A DNA stretch of 34,349 bases from Thiomargarita sp. (GTDB taxonomy: Bacteria > Pseudomonadota > Gammaproteobacteria > Beggiatoales > Beggiatoaceae): NCBI GenBank assembly GCA_030635005.1, contig DAOVZS010000001.1, positions 1 to 34,349 of the forward strand, written 5' to 3'. The notes under the pieces were generated by a model. The model was given only the letters and a program-made list of their open reading frames with translations. It made no database searches and was not told the DNA's origin. Positions 1-7,529 of the stretch are shown here, one piece after another; positions within the stretch are counted from its first letter, which is position 1; the number at the start of each line of letters is the position of its first letter. A program made the translations under genes and the position numbers.

Positions 1-2
1 TA

Positions 3-494
3 AATGATACTGATATTGGTGCATTTGGTTATACATACAATGGGGGGATGACAGTGAATGTTGCTATATTAGACCAAAATACCTTGAAAATCAATCTGTT
101 AGGTCAAGCAGGTCAACAGCTTATTTTAAATCTGTCAGGAAATCGCAGTGTTGTAGTGACTTTGAATAATGAGGTGTGTCAACAACCCACACTCTCTTCA
201 GATATGAAATTGCATATCCCATTATTGCACTATCTCACAGAATCAGGGGAAGCTATCAAATTTTGGGCAGATTTAGAGTTTTTAAGAGATGATTTAATAT
301 TTACAGTCTCCCAATATGGTGAACAAGAGAATATTTCAGATGCATGTGGATATGCCACATTATCATCTGCAGAAGGATTACAGATTCCAATGTTACAGTA
401 TAATCCATCACAAGGAGTCTCTCAAATATTTTGGGCTCATTTAGATTGGATAGAGGCTCTATTATTTAAAGTCACAGATTTTGGTATCAAATAA
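3..494 (+). CDS. Unrecognised repeat-containing protein, probably 5'-truncated by the window edge
   Basis: I do not recognise this protein. The frame stays open to the left edge of the window, so the first in-frame ATG at 48 may be internal; the G run at 42-47 touches that ATG and is too close to act as its ribosome binding site. Numbered from that ATG (148 residues), two imperfect copies of a roughly 45-residue unit are visible at about 46-91 and 102-146. Each starts TLSS, continues with IPxLxY and FWAxL, and ends in an aromatic residue plus glycine (QYG, DFG). The composition is beta-like, with alternating hydrophobic residues and few charges, and no membrane segment. An extracellular or beta-sandwich repeat protein is possible but unproven. 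The next gene starts about 100 bases downstream. Confidence 0.6.
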   Translation, partial: NDTDIGAFGYTYNGGMTVNVAILDQNTLKINLLGQAGQQLILNLSGNRSVVVTLNNEVCQQPTLSSDMKLHIPLLHYLTESGEAIKFWADLEFLRDDLIFTVSQYGEQENISDACGYATLSSAEGLQIPMLQYNPSQGVSQIFWAHLDWIEALLFKVTDFGIK

Positions 495-594
495 ATGATA
501 TCAAGCTTTGCATGATGTCACGATGCACTCACATCCTATGATTTTTGTGGCAAATACCTTATAATAAGACAAAATTTTACCAAAGGAACGTCAG

Positions 595-834
595 ATGAGT
601 AAAACAAATCAAGCCAATGCTGTCATGCTCACAGCATCATTAGGTTTCCTTAGTACAATATTGTATCTATTACTCTTTTTATTTAAAGAGCCCATTTTAC
701 AACTGATAGCACAGGGTGGTTGGTATTTTCTGATACCCATCACAATTGCTTTTATTTTGTCTTATGTGCATGGTGCTTTTGTCAACCATTTTTGGGATGT
801 TTTAGATGTTAAACCAAATCCTATGGGGGAATGA
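595..834 (+). CDS. Small two-helix membrane protein upstream of the TauE/SafE exporter
   Basis: This 79-residue protein has two hydrophobic helices at about residues 10-30 and 42-62, separated by a short loop containing KEP, so it is predicted to be an inner-membrane hairpin. The C-terminal end (about 63-79) is polar. A good Shine-Dalgarno sequence (AAAGGA, 582-587) lies 7 bases before the ATG, and a TATAAT-like -10 sits at 560-565 without a convincing -35. Its stop is only 6 bases before the start of the TauE/SafE-Usp gene, so the two are almost certainly co-transcribed. A role as accessory subunit of that exporter is inferred from position only; no family is recognised. Confidence 0.75.
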   Translation: MSKTNQANAVMLTASLGFLSTILYLLLFLFKEPILQLIAQGGWYFLIPITIAFILSYVHGAFVNHFWDVLDVKPNPMGE

Positions 835-840
835 ATTTAA

Positions 841-2772
841 ATGGAACTGTTTTTTGATTTTCAATTAACGAGCATCCTTTTCTTATTATTTGTGGGATTT
901 GTGGGTGGCTTAGTCAGTGGTTTTATTGGGGCGGGGGGGGCATTTATCTTTACGCCTGCTATGATGAGTCTGGGCATTCCCGCTATTGTGGCAGTCGCCA
1001 GTAATTTATGTTATATGTTTCCTAAAGCATTACAAGGCGGACTTAAACGTATAAAATATGGGCAAGTAGATGTTAAATTAGGCACCATAATGGGATTATC
1101 AGCACTCATTGGCGTCGCTTGTGGTTCCCTACTACAAATAGAAATTAAAAATATTTTTGGAGAAGTCAGTTCAAATATTTATGTCTCTTCTGTTTTTGTG
1201 GTGATATTGGCTATTCTCGGTGCTTATGCACTTAAAAGTGCATGGTACATCTATAAATATCCTGGTAGACGAGAGAAAAAGATTACAAACACAATTGCCA
1301 TGTGGGTACAATCCATTCATATTCCAGGCACAATGATGTATTTTCGCAGTATTGAAACCAAAGTTTCTCTATTATTTGTTTTTCCGCTTGGGTTTGCTGT
1401 GGGATTGTTAGCAGGGACTATTGCTGTCAGTGGGTTTGTGGGAGTGACGGTCACAATGTATATCTTAGGTGTGCCGGGATTAATCGCGTCTGCAACTGAA
1501 TTAATGATTGCTTTTGCGATGGGAATAGGGGGAACTATCATCTATGGATTGTATGGTTTTGTAGATATTTATTTAGCAATGATTATCCTGGCAGGTTCTC
1601 TATTTGGAGTGCAGTTAGGGGGTGTGAGTGCGACGTATGCTAAAGATTATACAATAAAAATCGTCATGGGTAGTGTGATGATTTTGATTATGATTAGTTT
1701 ACTGCTTAAATTGCCCATCTATTTAATAGAATCCTTACATAATAACATTGTCATCAGTTTGAATTATAGCAGTTTTGGCATATTAGTCTTGGCATTAGTG
1801 GTGGGGGCGAGTATTATTTTGTATACCCTGATTCAAGGCAAACGACAATCTGCTAAAGCACGTGCAGTTGCCAGAGATGCACAAGCAATCGCACCTAGAT
1901 ATGAATCGGAATATTTTCCAACTTCCGCCAAACAATTATCACCGACAGGGCGTTTTGAGAAAATTATGTTGGTGACAGATAGTTCTGCATTTAGTGCTGC
2001 AGCAACCCGTGAAGGCATCAGACTGGCGCAAAGAACAGAAGGTGAATTATCCCTTATGTCAGTCGTCGTTACAAATTCTGAACACGAATCCTTAGCAAAA
2101 GAACTGATTGAAAAAGAAAATGCAGATGCGATTAGACGTTTAGAAACAGTCAAACACACCGCAAATAATGCTGGGGTAGATTGTAAAGTTTATTTACGTC
2201 GCGGTATCGAAATTTATCAAGAAATTGTAGATGAAGCTGAAGAAAGACGGGTAGATTTGATTGTCATGGGACGAAGAGATTATACGGGAATCATGCGTGT
2301 ATTAATGCGTAGTAGTACTGCTAAAGTGATTGGATATGCCCATTGTAGTGTGTTAGTCGTCCCAAGAACAGCAAAAATTGAGGGTAAAAAGATTTTATTA
2401 GCGGTGGATGGGTCACGTTATAGCGACACGGCTGCCAGCACTGTCATGAGTTTAGCAAAACATATTCATGCCGAAGTATTAATCGTATCGATTACCTCTA
2501 CTGTTCATAAAGAACAACGACGTCAAGACAGTCTTGACGAAGTGACGCGCGTAGGCAGTTTTTTAACACAAGAAGGTATTCAGGTTGAGGAAAAAGTATT
2601 AAGTGGTAATCCAGCAGACACAATTTTAGAAATTGCCAAAGCGAAAGGCGTTGATTTGATTGTGATGGGAAGTCATGGACACACAGGGCTTAATAAGATA
2701 CTTTTGGGAAGTGTGTCAGATAAGGTCATTGCAAGTGCAGAATGTGCTATTTTAGTGGTTAAAGCAGCGTAA
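841..2772 (+). CDS. TauE/SafE-family anion exporter fused to two universal-stress (Usp) domains
   Basis: The first 345 or so residues are a polytopic TauE/SafE-type permease; members of this family export sulfite or sulfonates or act as other anion permeases. The repeated glycine-rich helices are visible (GFIGAGGAF near 28-36, and GLLAGTIAVSGFVGV near 188-202). A cytoplasmic linker leads to two Usp domains, at about 371-508 and 514-643. The second carries the complete nucleotide-binding signature G-xx-G-x9-GS (GSHGHTG then LLGS). In the first it is degenerate (GRRD, with no GS), so probably only the second binds ATP. The protein is 643 residues, much longer than a plain TauE (about 250-300). 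It is coupled to the preceding small membrane gene. In a sulfide oxidiser a sulfite-efflux role is plausible, but the substrate is not determined by sequence. Confidence 0.85.
   Translation: MELFFDFQLTSILFLLFVGFVGGLVSGFIGAGGAFIFTPAMMSLGIPAIVAVASNLCYMFPKALQGGLKRIKYGQVDVKLGTIMGLSALIGVACGSLLQIEIKNIFGEVSSNIYVSSVFVVILAILGAYALKSAWYIYKYPGRREKKITNTIAMWVQSIHIPGTMMYFRSIETKVSLLFVFPLGFAVGLLAGTIAVSGFVGVTVTMYILGVPGLIASATELMIAFAMGIGGTIIYGLYGFVDIYLAMIILAGSLFGVQLGGVSATYAKDYTIKIVMGSVMILIMISLLLKLPIYLIESLHNNIVISLNYSSFGILVLALVVGASIILYTLIQGKRQSAKARAVARDAQAIAPRYESEYFPTSAKQLSPTGRFEKIMLVTDSSAFSAAATREGIRLAQRTEGELSLMSVVVTNSEHESLAKELIEKENADAIRRLETVKHTANNAGVDCKVYLRRGIEIYQEIVDEAEERRVDLIVMGRRDYTGIMRVLMRSSTAKVIGYAHCSVLVVPRTAKIEGKKILLAVDGSRYSDTAASTVMSLAKHIHAEVLIVSITSTVHKEQRRQDSLDEVTRVGSFLTQEGIQVEEKVLSGNPADTILEIAKAKGVDLIVMGSHGHTGLNKILLGSVSDKVIASAECAILVVKAA
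933..940 (+). repeat. G8 homopolymer inside the exporter gene
   Basis: Eight consecutive G bases encode part of the conserved GAGGAF stretch of the TauE/SafE domain. The run could slip, and a one-base change would truncate the exporter early, but glycine-rich coding alone also explains it. Confidence 0.5.
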
Positions 2773-2785
2773 ATACAAAAAACGA

Positions 2786-2816
2786 GGATCAAGTTTTTCT
2801 TGAAAAAACTTGATCC
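2786..2816. terminator. Bidirectional hairpin terminator between converging genes
   Basis: A perfect 13-bp stem (GGATCAAGTTTTT paired with AAAAACTTGATCC) with a 5-base loop lies between the stop of the exporter gene (2772) and the stop of the leftward receiver-kinase gene (2823). The A and T runs are inside the stem and there is no long U tract outside it, but the position between two converging stops supports a shared terminator. Confidence 0.75.
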
Positions 2817-2822
2817 ATAACA

Positions 2823-3956
2823 CTAACCAATAATAGGCAAGGTAAAATAAAAAAGACTCCCCTGTCCATTTTGACTCTCAACGCCCACTTCACCACCACA
2901 TTTTTCAATTAACAAACGTACAATGGATAATTTCAAACCATACCCTTCTTGCGTAATATTGACATTACCAATATCACTAATGGGCGTAAATAATTGTTTT
3001 TGAACATCACTACTAATACCCAATCCATTATCTCGTACCCAAAAACGAATATGTGTTGTTCCGTGTACATTTTCTCCCAATTCTATACGAGCTGGGGAAC
3101 CGCCATATTTAATAGCATTACTAATATAGGTTTCCCATACTTTTTCAATCCAAGGGGCATAACCCCATACAGTCGTCCACTTAGGTGGGGTCACAATAGT
3201 GGGATGGTATTTTTCAATAAGCGTGGTTATTTGATGTTTGATCGTAGAAATATGTTTGGTCATATCGGTTGTATCCATGACTAATTTATGAGCACGTGCT
3301 TTTGCCAATAACACCATATCATCTACAACGTCCACCATTTGAAATCTAGAGTGTTCAATTTCTTGCAAAAATTTCAAGGGTTCACTGTCTGATAGCTTCG
3401 TCAATTCTTTCAAAAGCACTTTGGTAAAGCCAGATTGTCTTACTAAAGGTTTTTTTAAATCACGCACTACAAATTGAGCAAACGCATCTAATTCCATATT
3501 TTTTCGTTCTAATTCAATATTTTTTTGCTCAATAGCCGTTTTTTGTTGTTCAAGAATTCCCTGTATGTTTTGTAACGTGAGGTGAATGTTGATACGGGCT
3601 GACACTTCTTCATACTGAATAGGCTTGGTAATATAATCAATGGCACCGGCTTCAAAACCTTTTATTTTTTCTGCTGTATTTGTCAGGGCTGTCATAAAAA
3701 TAACAGGAATATTACAGCTTTCATCATTCGCTTTCAAAAGACGACAGGCTTCAAAACCGTCCATTTGGGGCATCATGACATCCAATAAAATCAAAGCCGG
3801 TTTGATCTGGCTTACTTGTTCTAAGACTTCTTGTCCATCTGTAGCACTATATACTTTATAACCAATATTTTCTAAATAACTCATAAGGATATTTAGACAA
3901 GTTGGATCATCATCTGCTATAAGCAATGTGTTATTTTCAAAATTGGAAATATCCAT
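2823..3956 (-). CDS. Response regulator-histidine kinase hybrid lacking the phospho-accepting histidine
   Basis: The 377-residue protein begins with a receiver domain (about 9-125) with acidic residues D15-D17, phospho-acceptor D59 in LLDVMMPQMDG, the TA at the switch position and K in ITKP. A coiled coil rich in Q, E and K (about 130-158) leads to a DHp-like helix and then an HATPase_c domain (about 250-375) with an N box (SNAIKYGG), a G1 box (DNGLGI) and a G2 box (GYGLKLSIV). Where the DHp helix normally reads xSHDLRxPL it reads VVRDLKKPL, so the histidine is R165 (codon CGT). Autophosphorylation at the usual place is therefore not expected. Ribosome binding site AGAGGA precedes the ATG. 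It lies 17 bases downstream of another receiver gene and is probably co-transcribed. It may act as an ATP-binding pseudokinase or scaffold. Confidence 0.85.
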   Translation of the reverse strand: MDISNFENNTLLIADDDPTCLNILMSYLENIGYKVYSATDGQEVLEQVSQIKPALILLDVMMPQMDGFEACRLLKANDESCNIPVIFMTALTNTAEKIKGFEAGAIDYITKPIQYEEVSARINIHLTLQNIQGILEQQKTAIEQKNIELERKNMELDAFAQFVVRDLKKPLVRQSGFTKVLLKELTKLSDSEPLKFLQEIEHSRFQMVDVVDDMVLLAKARAHKLVMDTTDMTKHISTIKHQITTLIEKYHPTIVTPPKWTTVWGYAPWIEKVWETYISNAIKYGGSPARIELGENVHGTTHIRFWVRDNGLGISSDVQKQLFTPISDIGNVNITQEGYGLKLSIVRLLIEKCGGEVGVESQNGQGSLFYFTLPIIG

Positions 3957-3973
3957 TTGTATTCCTCTTATAA

Positions 3974-4870
3974 TTAATTACCAGGTAGCAAAGCTTTCAG
4001 TTTATTCAAGAATGTTGTATTTTTTTTCTGTGGCTCTACAAGAATTTCTTCCGCTTGGATTGCAAGATCATACTCGCTTTCTAATAATAAGGGTTCTTGT
4101 TTTACCTCAGCATAATGCTTGAGTGCAGCATTAATATCAAATTCAAGTAACTCAGTCTCCACAGGTTTTGGTAAGTAACGAAATATTTTACCTTCATTAA
4201 TGAAACGGACAATGGTATGTGCATCTGCTTTAGTCGTTAATGCTACTGAAACGAGGGAGGGATACGTTGTTTTGAGGATATCAAAAAAAAGAAGAGTATC
4301 TTCTTCCTCTGCCATTGTATCTGTAATAAAGACAGCCAGTTCATGGCGTTCTTCCAAAAAAGCAATGGCTTCTTGCAAATCCTTTACATAATAAACATTC
4401 AGTTTATATCCAAATAATTGATGAATGGTCGTATATACTTCTTGATCTTCAGAAAGCACTAACAACCCTAGATTTTGATATTTCACAATATCTGGATCTT
4501 GTGTGATCTGTATTTTAGCAGCTGTAATGGTTTTTTGAAAACGATTCGTATTCCAAGGTTTTTCTACAAAACGAAAAATATCACCTGTATTAACCGAATT
4601 CATGAAAACATCTATATCAGCATAACTACTCAGTAAAATACATATCGTCTTTGGAGAGCTTTCCTTGACCTGCTTTAATAAATCAACACCTTGCATTTCA
4701 GGCATCCGTTGATCACTGACAATAATATCAATAGCATGTTTGTGAATGAGGGTAAGTGCATCTGGGCCATTATTAGCCGTAAACACAGTGTATTTATTTT
4801 CAAACATGTGCTTTAATACACTAATAATTTTCTCTTCATCATCTACAAATAATATGCTTCTTTCAGTCAT
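3974..4870 (-). CDS. Double-receiver response regulator without an output domain
   Basis: I place the start at the ATG at 4870 (298 residues). The open frame runs further upstream, but there it overlaps the divergent transpeptidase gene and lacks domain sense. Receiver 1 (about 4-120) has VDDE (D10, D11), phospho-acceptor D53 in VSDQRMPEMQG, S in LLSSYAD and K in VEKPW, a pattern typical of RpfG-like receivers. Receiver 2 (about 130-255) is more divergent: the acidic pair reads SE, but D in FITDT, T in ALTT and K in LPKP remain. The C-terminal 40 residues are a charged tail with no recognisable output domain. The downstream hybrid receiver-HATPase gene is 17 bases away, suggesting that the pair works together in a phosphorelay or in protein-protein signalling. 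Confidence 0.85.
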   Translation of the reverse strand: MTERSILFVDDEEKIISVLKHMFENKYTVFTANNGPDALTLIHKHAIDIIVSDQRMPEMQGVDLLKQVKESSPKTICILLSSYADIDVFMNSVNTGDIFRFVEKPWNTNRFQKTITAAKIQITQDPDIVKYQNLGLLVLSEDQEVYTTIHQLFGYKLNVYYVKDLQEAIAFLEERHELAVFITDTMAEEEDTLLFFDILKTTYPSLVSVALTTKADAHTIVRFINEGKIFRYLPKPVETELLEFDINAALKHYAEVKQEPLLLESEYDLAIQAEEILVEPQKKNTTFLNKLKALLPGN

Positions 4871-4874
4871 AATG

Positions 4875-4902
4875 TTTACCCCAAAACGTGATATACTATA
4901 AT
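4875..4902 (+). promoter_or_regulatory. Likely sigma-70 promoter of the transpeptidase-yugP-tpiA-secG operon
   Basis: TTTACC (4875-4880), a 16-base spacer and a perfect TATAAT (4897-4902) lie in the 52-base gap between two divergent genes, with the ribosome binding site GGAGA following at 4913. The -10 box is strong and the -35 matches four of six positions. Confidence 0.5.
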
Positions 4903-4922
4903 TTATTATATTGGAGACGTAA

Positions 4923-5567
4923 ATGCAGTCAAAACAGTCAAAATTTAAATTTGTATTGTTCAGTGTTTTAAGTTTTTTAGTAATACTGGCACAGTATACA
5001 ATAGAAAACACCGAACAAGTACAATTATACAACACTACTATGGATGCTACCATAAAAAGTCCGTGTATGACTCTTCCGAACACGTCGTCCAAAATTGAGA
5101 TTGATATTTCAGAACAACAGCTTTACCTCATATGCACTTATGCTGATGGAGCAGAAGAAATCAAGAAGTATCCTATTTCAAGCTCTTCATATGGTATTGG
5201 TAATAAAGCGGGTAGTAATAAAACACCGTTAGGATTACATCGTATAGAACAGAAATTTGGAAAAGGTGCCCCATTTGGAATGATTTTTAAAGCCCGTCAA
5301 TCTACTGGACATATTGCCAAAATTGATGGTGAACTAGGAGATGTTATAACCACACGTGTTTTGTGGTTAAAAGGCTTAGAACCTAAGATAAATTCAGGTC
5401 CCAATATAGATTCTTACAAACGTTATATCTATATTCATGGTACTTCTGCAGAAAAGAACATTGGTAAACCTGCGTCACATGGTTGTATCAGAATGCTTAA
5501 TGATGATGTGATTGAATTATTTGACCGTGTTTCTAAAGGAACACAAGTGCATATTAGAAGAGAATAA
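4923..5567 (+). CDS. L,D-transpeptidase (YkuD domain), membrane-anchored
   Basis: This 214-residue protein has a single N-terminal hydrophobic segment (about 10-27), probably an uncleaved anchor or signal peptide placing the enzyme in the periplasm. The YkuD domain (about 58-214) ends in the catalytic block, with H172 in IHGT and the S185-H186-G187-C188-I-R motif; C188 is the nucleophile. The family cross-links peptidoglycan stem peptides (3-3 links) or attaches proteins to the wall. There is no visible LysM or other wall-binding domain. GGAGA (4913-4917) fits the ATG. The stop TAA overlaps the ATG of the following metallopeptidase by one base (TAATG), indicating translational coupling. Confidence 0.9.
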   Translation: MQSKQSKFKFVLFSVLSFLVILAQYTIENTEQVQLYNTTMDATIKSPCMTLPNTSSKIEIDISEQQLYLICTYADGAEEIKKYPISSSSYGIGNKAGSNKTPLGLHRIEQKFGKGAPFGMIFKARQSTGHIAKIDGELGDVITTRVLWLKGLEPKINSGPNIDSYKRYIYIHGTSAEKNIGKPASHGCIRMLNDDVIELFDRVSKGTQVHIRRE

Positions 5568-6250
5568 TGCATATTCTCATTCTTGTATGTTTATTGCTTA
5601 TTGTTTTTTTTGGTCCTCAAATGTGGACAAAAAGAATTTTGTCTCAGTATAGCAAACATCGGGACGATTTTCCAGGCACAGGCGGAGCACTTGCCCGACA
5701 TTTGTTGGATGAATTGAATCTGTCAGATGTTCCAGTCGAAGTGACTGAAAATGGGGACCATTATGATCCAATAGAAAAAGTAGTCCGTCTGAGTGCCGCC
5801 AATTGGGGCGGTCAATCATTGACAGCCATCGCCACAGCAGCACATGAAGTAGGACATGCTCTTCAAGACCGAGAGGGTTATCTGCCTTTACAAGCACGTA
5901 CTAAATTAGCACAAGTCGGACATATCGCAGAAAAAGTGGGCGCTGCAATGATGATGATGATACCGGTGATAACGATCATCATGCGCGTTCCAGCAGCTGG
6001 GGGATTGCTGTTTTTGGCAGCTGTGATGAATTTAGGAGCTTCAACAGTCATTCATTTAATCACGTTACCTGTTGAATGGGATGCAAGTTTTAAACGAGCA
6101 TTGCCAATTTTGTCAGAAGGCGCCTATATTTCCACTGCAGATCAGCGTGCTGCCCGAAAAATTCTTATCGCATGTGCTTTAACTTATGTCGCGAGTTCAT
6201 TGGCAAGTCTATTAAATTTATGGCGATGGATTGCAATTTTACGTCGATAA
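5567..6250 (+). CDS. Neutral zinc metallopeptidase, YugP family
   Basis: A 227-residue membrane protein of the YugP/Zn-dependent protease 2 family. The zinc-binding HEVGH motif is at 93-97 (H93, E94, H97), following an N-terminal membrane helix (about 1-17). Two hydrophobic stretches (about 125-165) and a C-terminal one (about 203-220) complete the usual topology, and the length matches the family. The physiological substrate of this family is not firmly known. The gene is translationally coupled to the L,D-transpeptidase by a one-base overlap and is followed 14 bases later by tpiA. A link to envelope maintenance is an inference from that coupling. Confidence 0.9.
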   Translation: MHILILVCLLLIVFFGPQMWTKRILSQYSKHRDDFPGTGGALARHLLDELNLSDVPVEVTENGDHYDPIEKVVRLSAANWGGQSLTAIATAAHEVGHALQDREGYLPLQARTKLAQVGHIAEKVGAAMMMMIPVITIIMRVPAAGGLLFLAAVMNLGASTVIHLITLPVEWDASFKRALPILSEGAYISTADQRAARKILIACALTYVASSLASLLNLWRWIAILRR

Positions 6251-6264
6251 CAAAGGATTATATC

Positions 6265-7011
6265 ATGCGTCAATCATTGGTCGTAGCCAATTGGAAAATG
6301 AATGGTTCTCTCTCAGAAAATCAATCATTACTTAATAATGTAAAACAAGGTTTTTCGACTGTTCAACATGCAGAAGTAGCCGTTTGTGTTCCTTTTGTGT
6401 ATATACAGCAGGTGAGTGATTTATTAAAAGGCAGCGTGATTGCATGGGGCGGACAAAATATGTCCCAACAAACATCAGGTGCTTTTACAGGTGAGACTTC
6501 TGCTAATATGTTAGTGGATTTTGGATGTAAATATGTTATAGTAGGTCATTCAGAACGACGTAATTTATATGCTGAAAGTGATTTATTGGTAGCTGAAAAA
6601 TTTGCACAGGCACAATCTGCGGGCTTAATTCCTATCTTATGTGTAGGTGAATCATTGATACAACGTGAGGCAGGAGAGACTGAAAATGTAGTGCAACGTC
6701 AATTATCAGCTGTCATAAATCTACAAGGGGTTGCATCTCTGGCACAATCTGTGATAGCATACGAACCAGTTTGGGCTATCGGCACAGGAAAATCCGCGAC
6801 GTCTCAACAAGCACAAGATGTACATGCATTTATTCGGGGACAGGTGTCTGATGCTAGGGTTGCAGAACATTTACAAATCCTGTATGGTGGTAGCGTCAAA
6901 GGCAGTAATGCTGCTGAATTATTTGCTATGCCAGATATTGATGGGGGTCTGATAGGCGGTGCGTCATTGAAAGTTAATGAATTTCTAAGCATTTGTCAGG
7001 CTGCCCGGTGA
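6265..7011 (+). CDS. tpiA: Triosephosphate isomerase
   Basis: The 248-residue TIM-barrel enzyme interconverts dihydroxyacetone phosphate and glyceraldehyde 3-phosphate in glycolysis and the Calvin cycle. The substrate lysine lies in VANWKMNG near the N-terminus. The electrophilic histidine is H95 in GHSERR, the catalytic base is E167 in YEPVWAIGTG, and the phosphate-binding LYGGSVK and GGASL segments are near the C-terminus. I use the ATG at 6265, preceded by AAAGGA (6252-6257), because a longer frame starting at 6172 only overlaps the metallopeptidase gene. The order tpiA-secG-tRNA-Leu is conserved in many gammaproteobacteria. Confidence 0.97.
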   Translation: MRQSLVVANWKMNGSLSENQSLLNNVKQGFSTVQHAEVAVCVPFVYIQQVSDLLKGSVIAWGGQNMSQQTSGAFTGETSANMLVDFGCKYVIVGHSERRNLYAESDLLVAEKFAQAQSAGLIPILCVGESLIQREAGETENVVQRQLSAVINLQGVASLAQSVIAYEPVWAIGTGKSATSQQAQDVHAFIRGQVSDARVAEHLQILYGGSVKGSNAAELFAMPDIDGGLIGGASLKVNEFLSICQAAR

Positions 7012-7021
7012 ATAAAATAAA

Positions 7022-7396
7022 ATGAGTGAAATATTATCGATTAGTCACATTTTTCTCTGTGTGGGGTTAATTAGCTTAATCTTAATTCAACATGGTAAAG
7101 GTGCTGATGCAGGTGCTGCTTTTGGTGGTGGAGCATCTTCAACAGTGTTTGGTAGCCAAGGTTCGACTTCTTTTCTGAGTCGGGCAACCGCAATTTTGGC
7201 AACAATGTTTTTTGTCACATGTTTGGCACTTGCGTATTTTTCAATACAACGTATTGAACCTAAAAGTGGCATAGAATCGATACAACCCATACAAAATGAA
7301 ACGGGACAACTGAATCAAGAGATGGATGATTTACCACCCGTAAAAACTGAAGTACCCTTGACGGATATGGATATTCCCTCGATTCCGACTGAATAA
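7022..7396 (+). CDS. secG: Protein-export membrane protein SecG
   Basis: The 124-residue SecG is a subunit of the SecYEG translocon and helps SecA-driven translocation. Two membrane helices (about 3-20 and 55-73) flank the conserved cytoplasmic glycine-rich loop with GKGADAGAAFGGG and the FGSQGSTSFLSRAT signature. The acidic, proline-containing tail (about 80-124) is typical of gammaproteobacterial SecG. It starts 10 bases after tpiA, so it belongs to the operon that starts with the L,D-transpeptidase gene. Confidence 0.95.
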   Translation: MSEILSISHIFLCVGLISLILIQHGKGADAGAAFGGGASSTVFGSQGSTSFLSRATAILATMFFVTCLALAYFSIQRIEPKSGIESIQPIQNETGQLNQEMDDLPPVKTEVPLTDMDIPSIPTE

Positions 7397-7405
7397 TATG
7401 ATTTA

Positions 7406-7426
7406 TTCCTATGCTTAGCATGGGAA
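7406..7426 (+). other. Hairpin between secG and tRNA-Leu
   Basis: A 9-bp stem (TTCCTATGC with GCATGGGAA, one G-U pair) with a TTA loop lies 9 nt after the secG stop and 8 nt before the tRNA. No U tract follows, so a processing signal for a co-transcribed tRNA is as likely as termination. Confidence 0.4.
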
Positions 7427-7434
7427 ATTATCTC

Positions 7435-7520
7435 GCCGATGTGGTGGAATTGGTAGACACGCTGTCTTGAGGGGGCAGTGGCCACAAGCCGTGCCAGTTC
7501 GAGTCTGGCCATCGGCACCA
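7435..7520 (+). tRNA. tRNA-Leu(GAG)
   Basis: The acceptor stem GCCGATG (7435-7441) pairs with CATCGGC (7510-7516), followed by discriminator A and an encoded CCA. The D-loop (AATTGGTAGAC), an anticodon stem-loop CTGTC-TTGAGGG-GGCAG with anticodon GAG, a long class II variable arm and a T-loop with GTTCGAGTC are all present. It is 86 nt including CCA, normal for leucine tRNA. A T6 run follows directly at 7521-7526. It most likely matures from the secG operon transcript. Confidence 0.96.
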
Positions 7521-7529
7521 TTTTTTAAA

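Noticed and set aside
4871..5092. N-terminal extension of the double-receiver gene to 5092 on the minus strand
   Set aside because: It overlaps the divergent L,D-transpeptidase gene and its promoter. The receiver fold begins right after the ATG at 4870.
6172..6264. Upstream extension of tpiA
   Set aside because: It lies inside the metallopeptidase gene; the ATG at 6265 has a good ribosome binding site and gives the standard TIM length and N-terminus.
7435..7520. tRNA-Leu as an integration site of a mobile element
   Set aside because: No integrase, no second copy of the tRNA 3' end and no mobile genes are seen beside it.
7315..7521. Minus-strand open frame across the secG end and tRNA-Leu
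   Set aside because: It is the complement of the tRNA and secG; no family pattern and no ribosome binding site.
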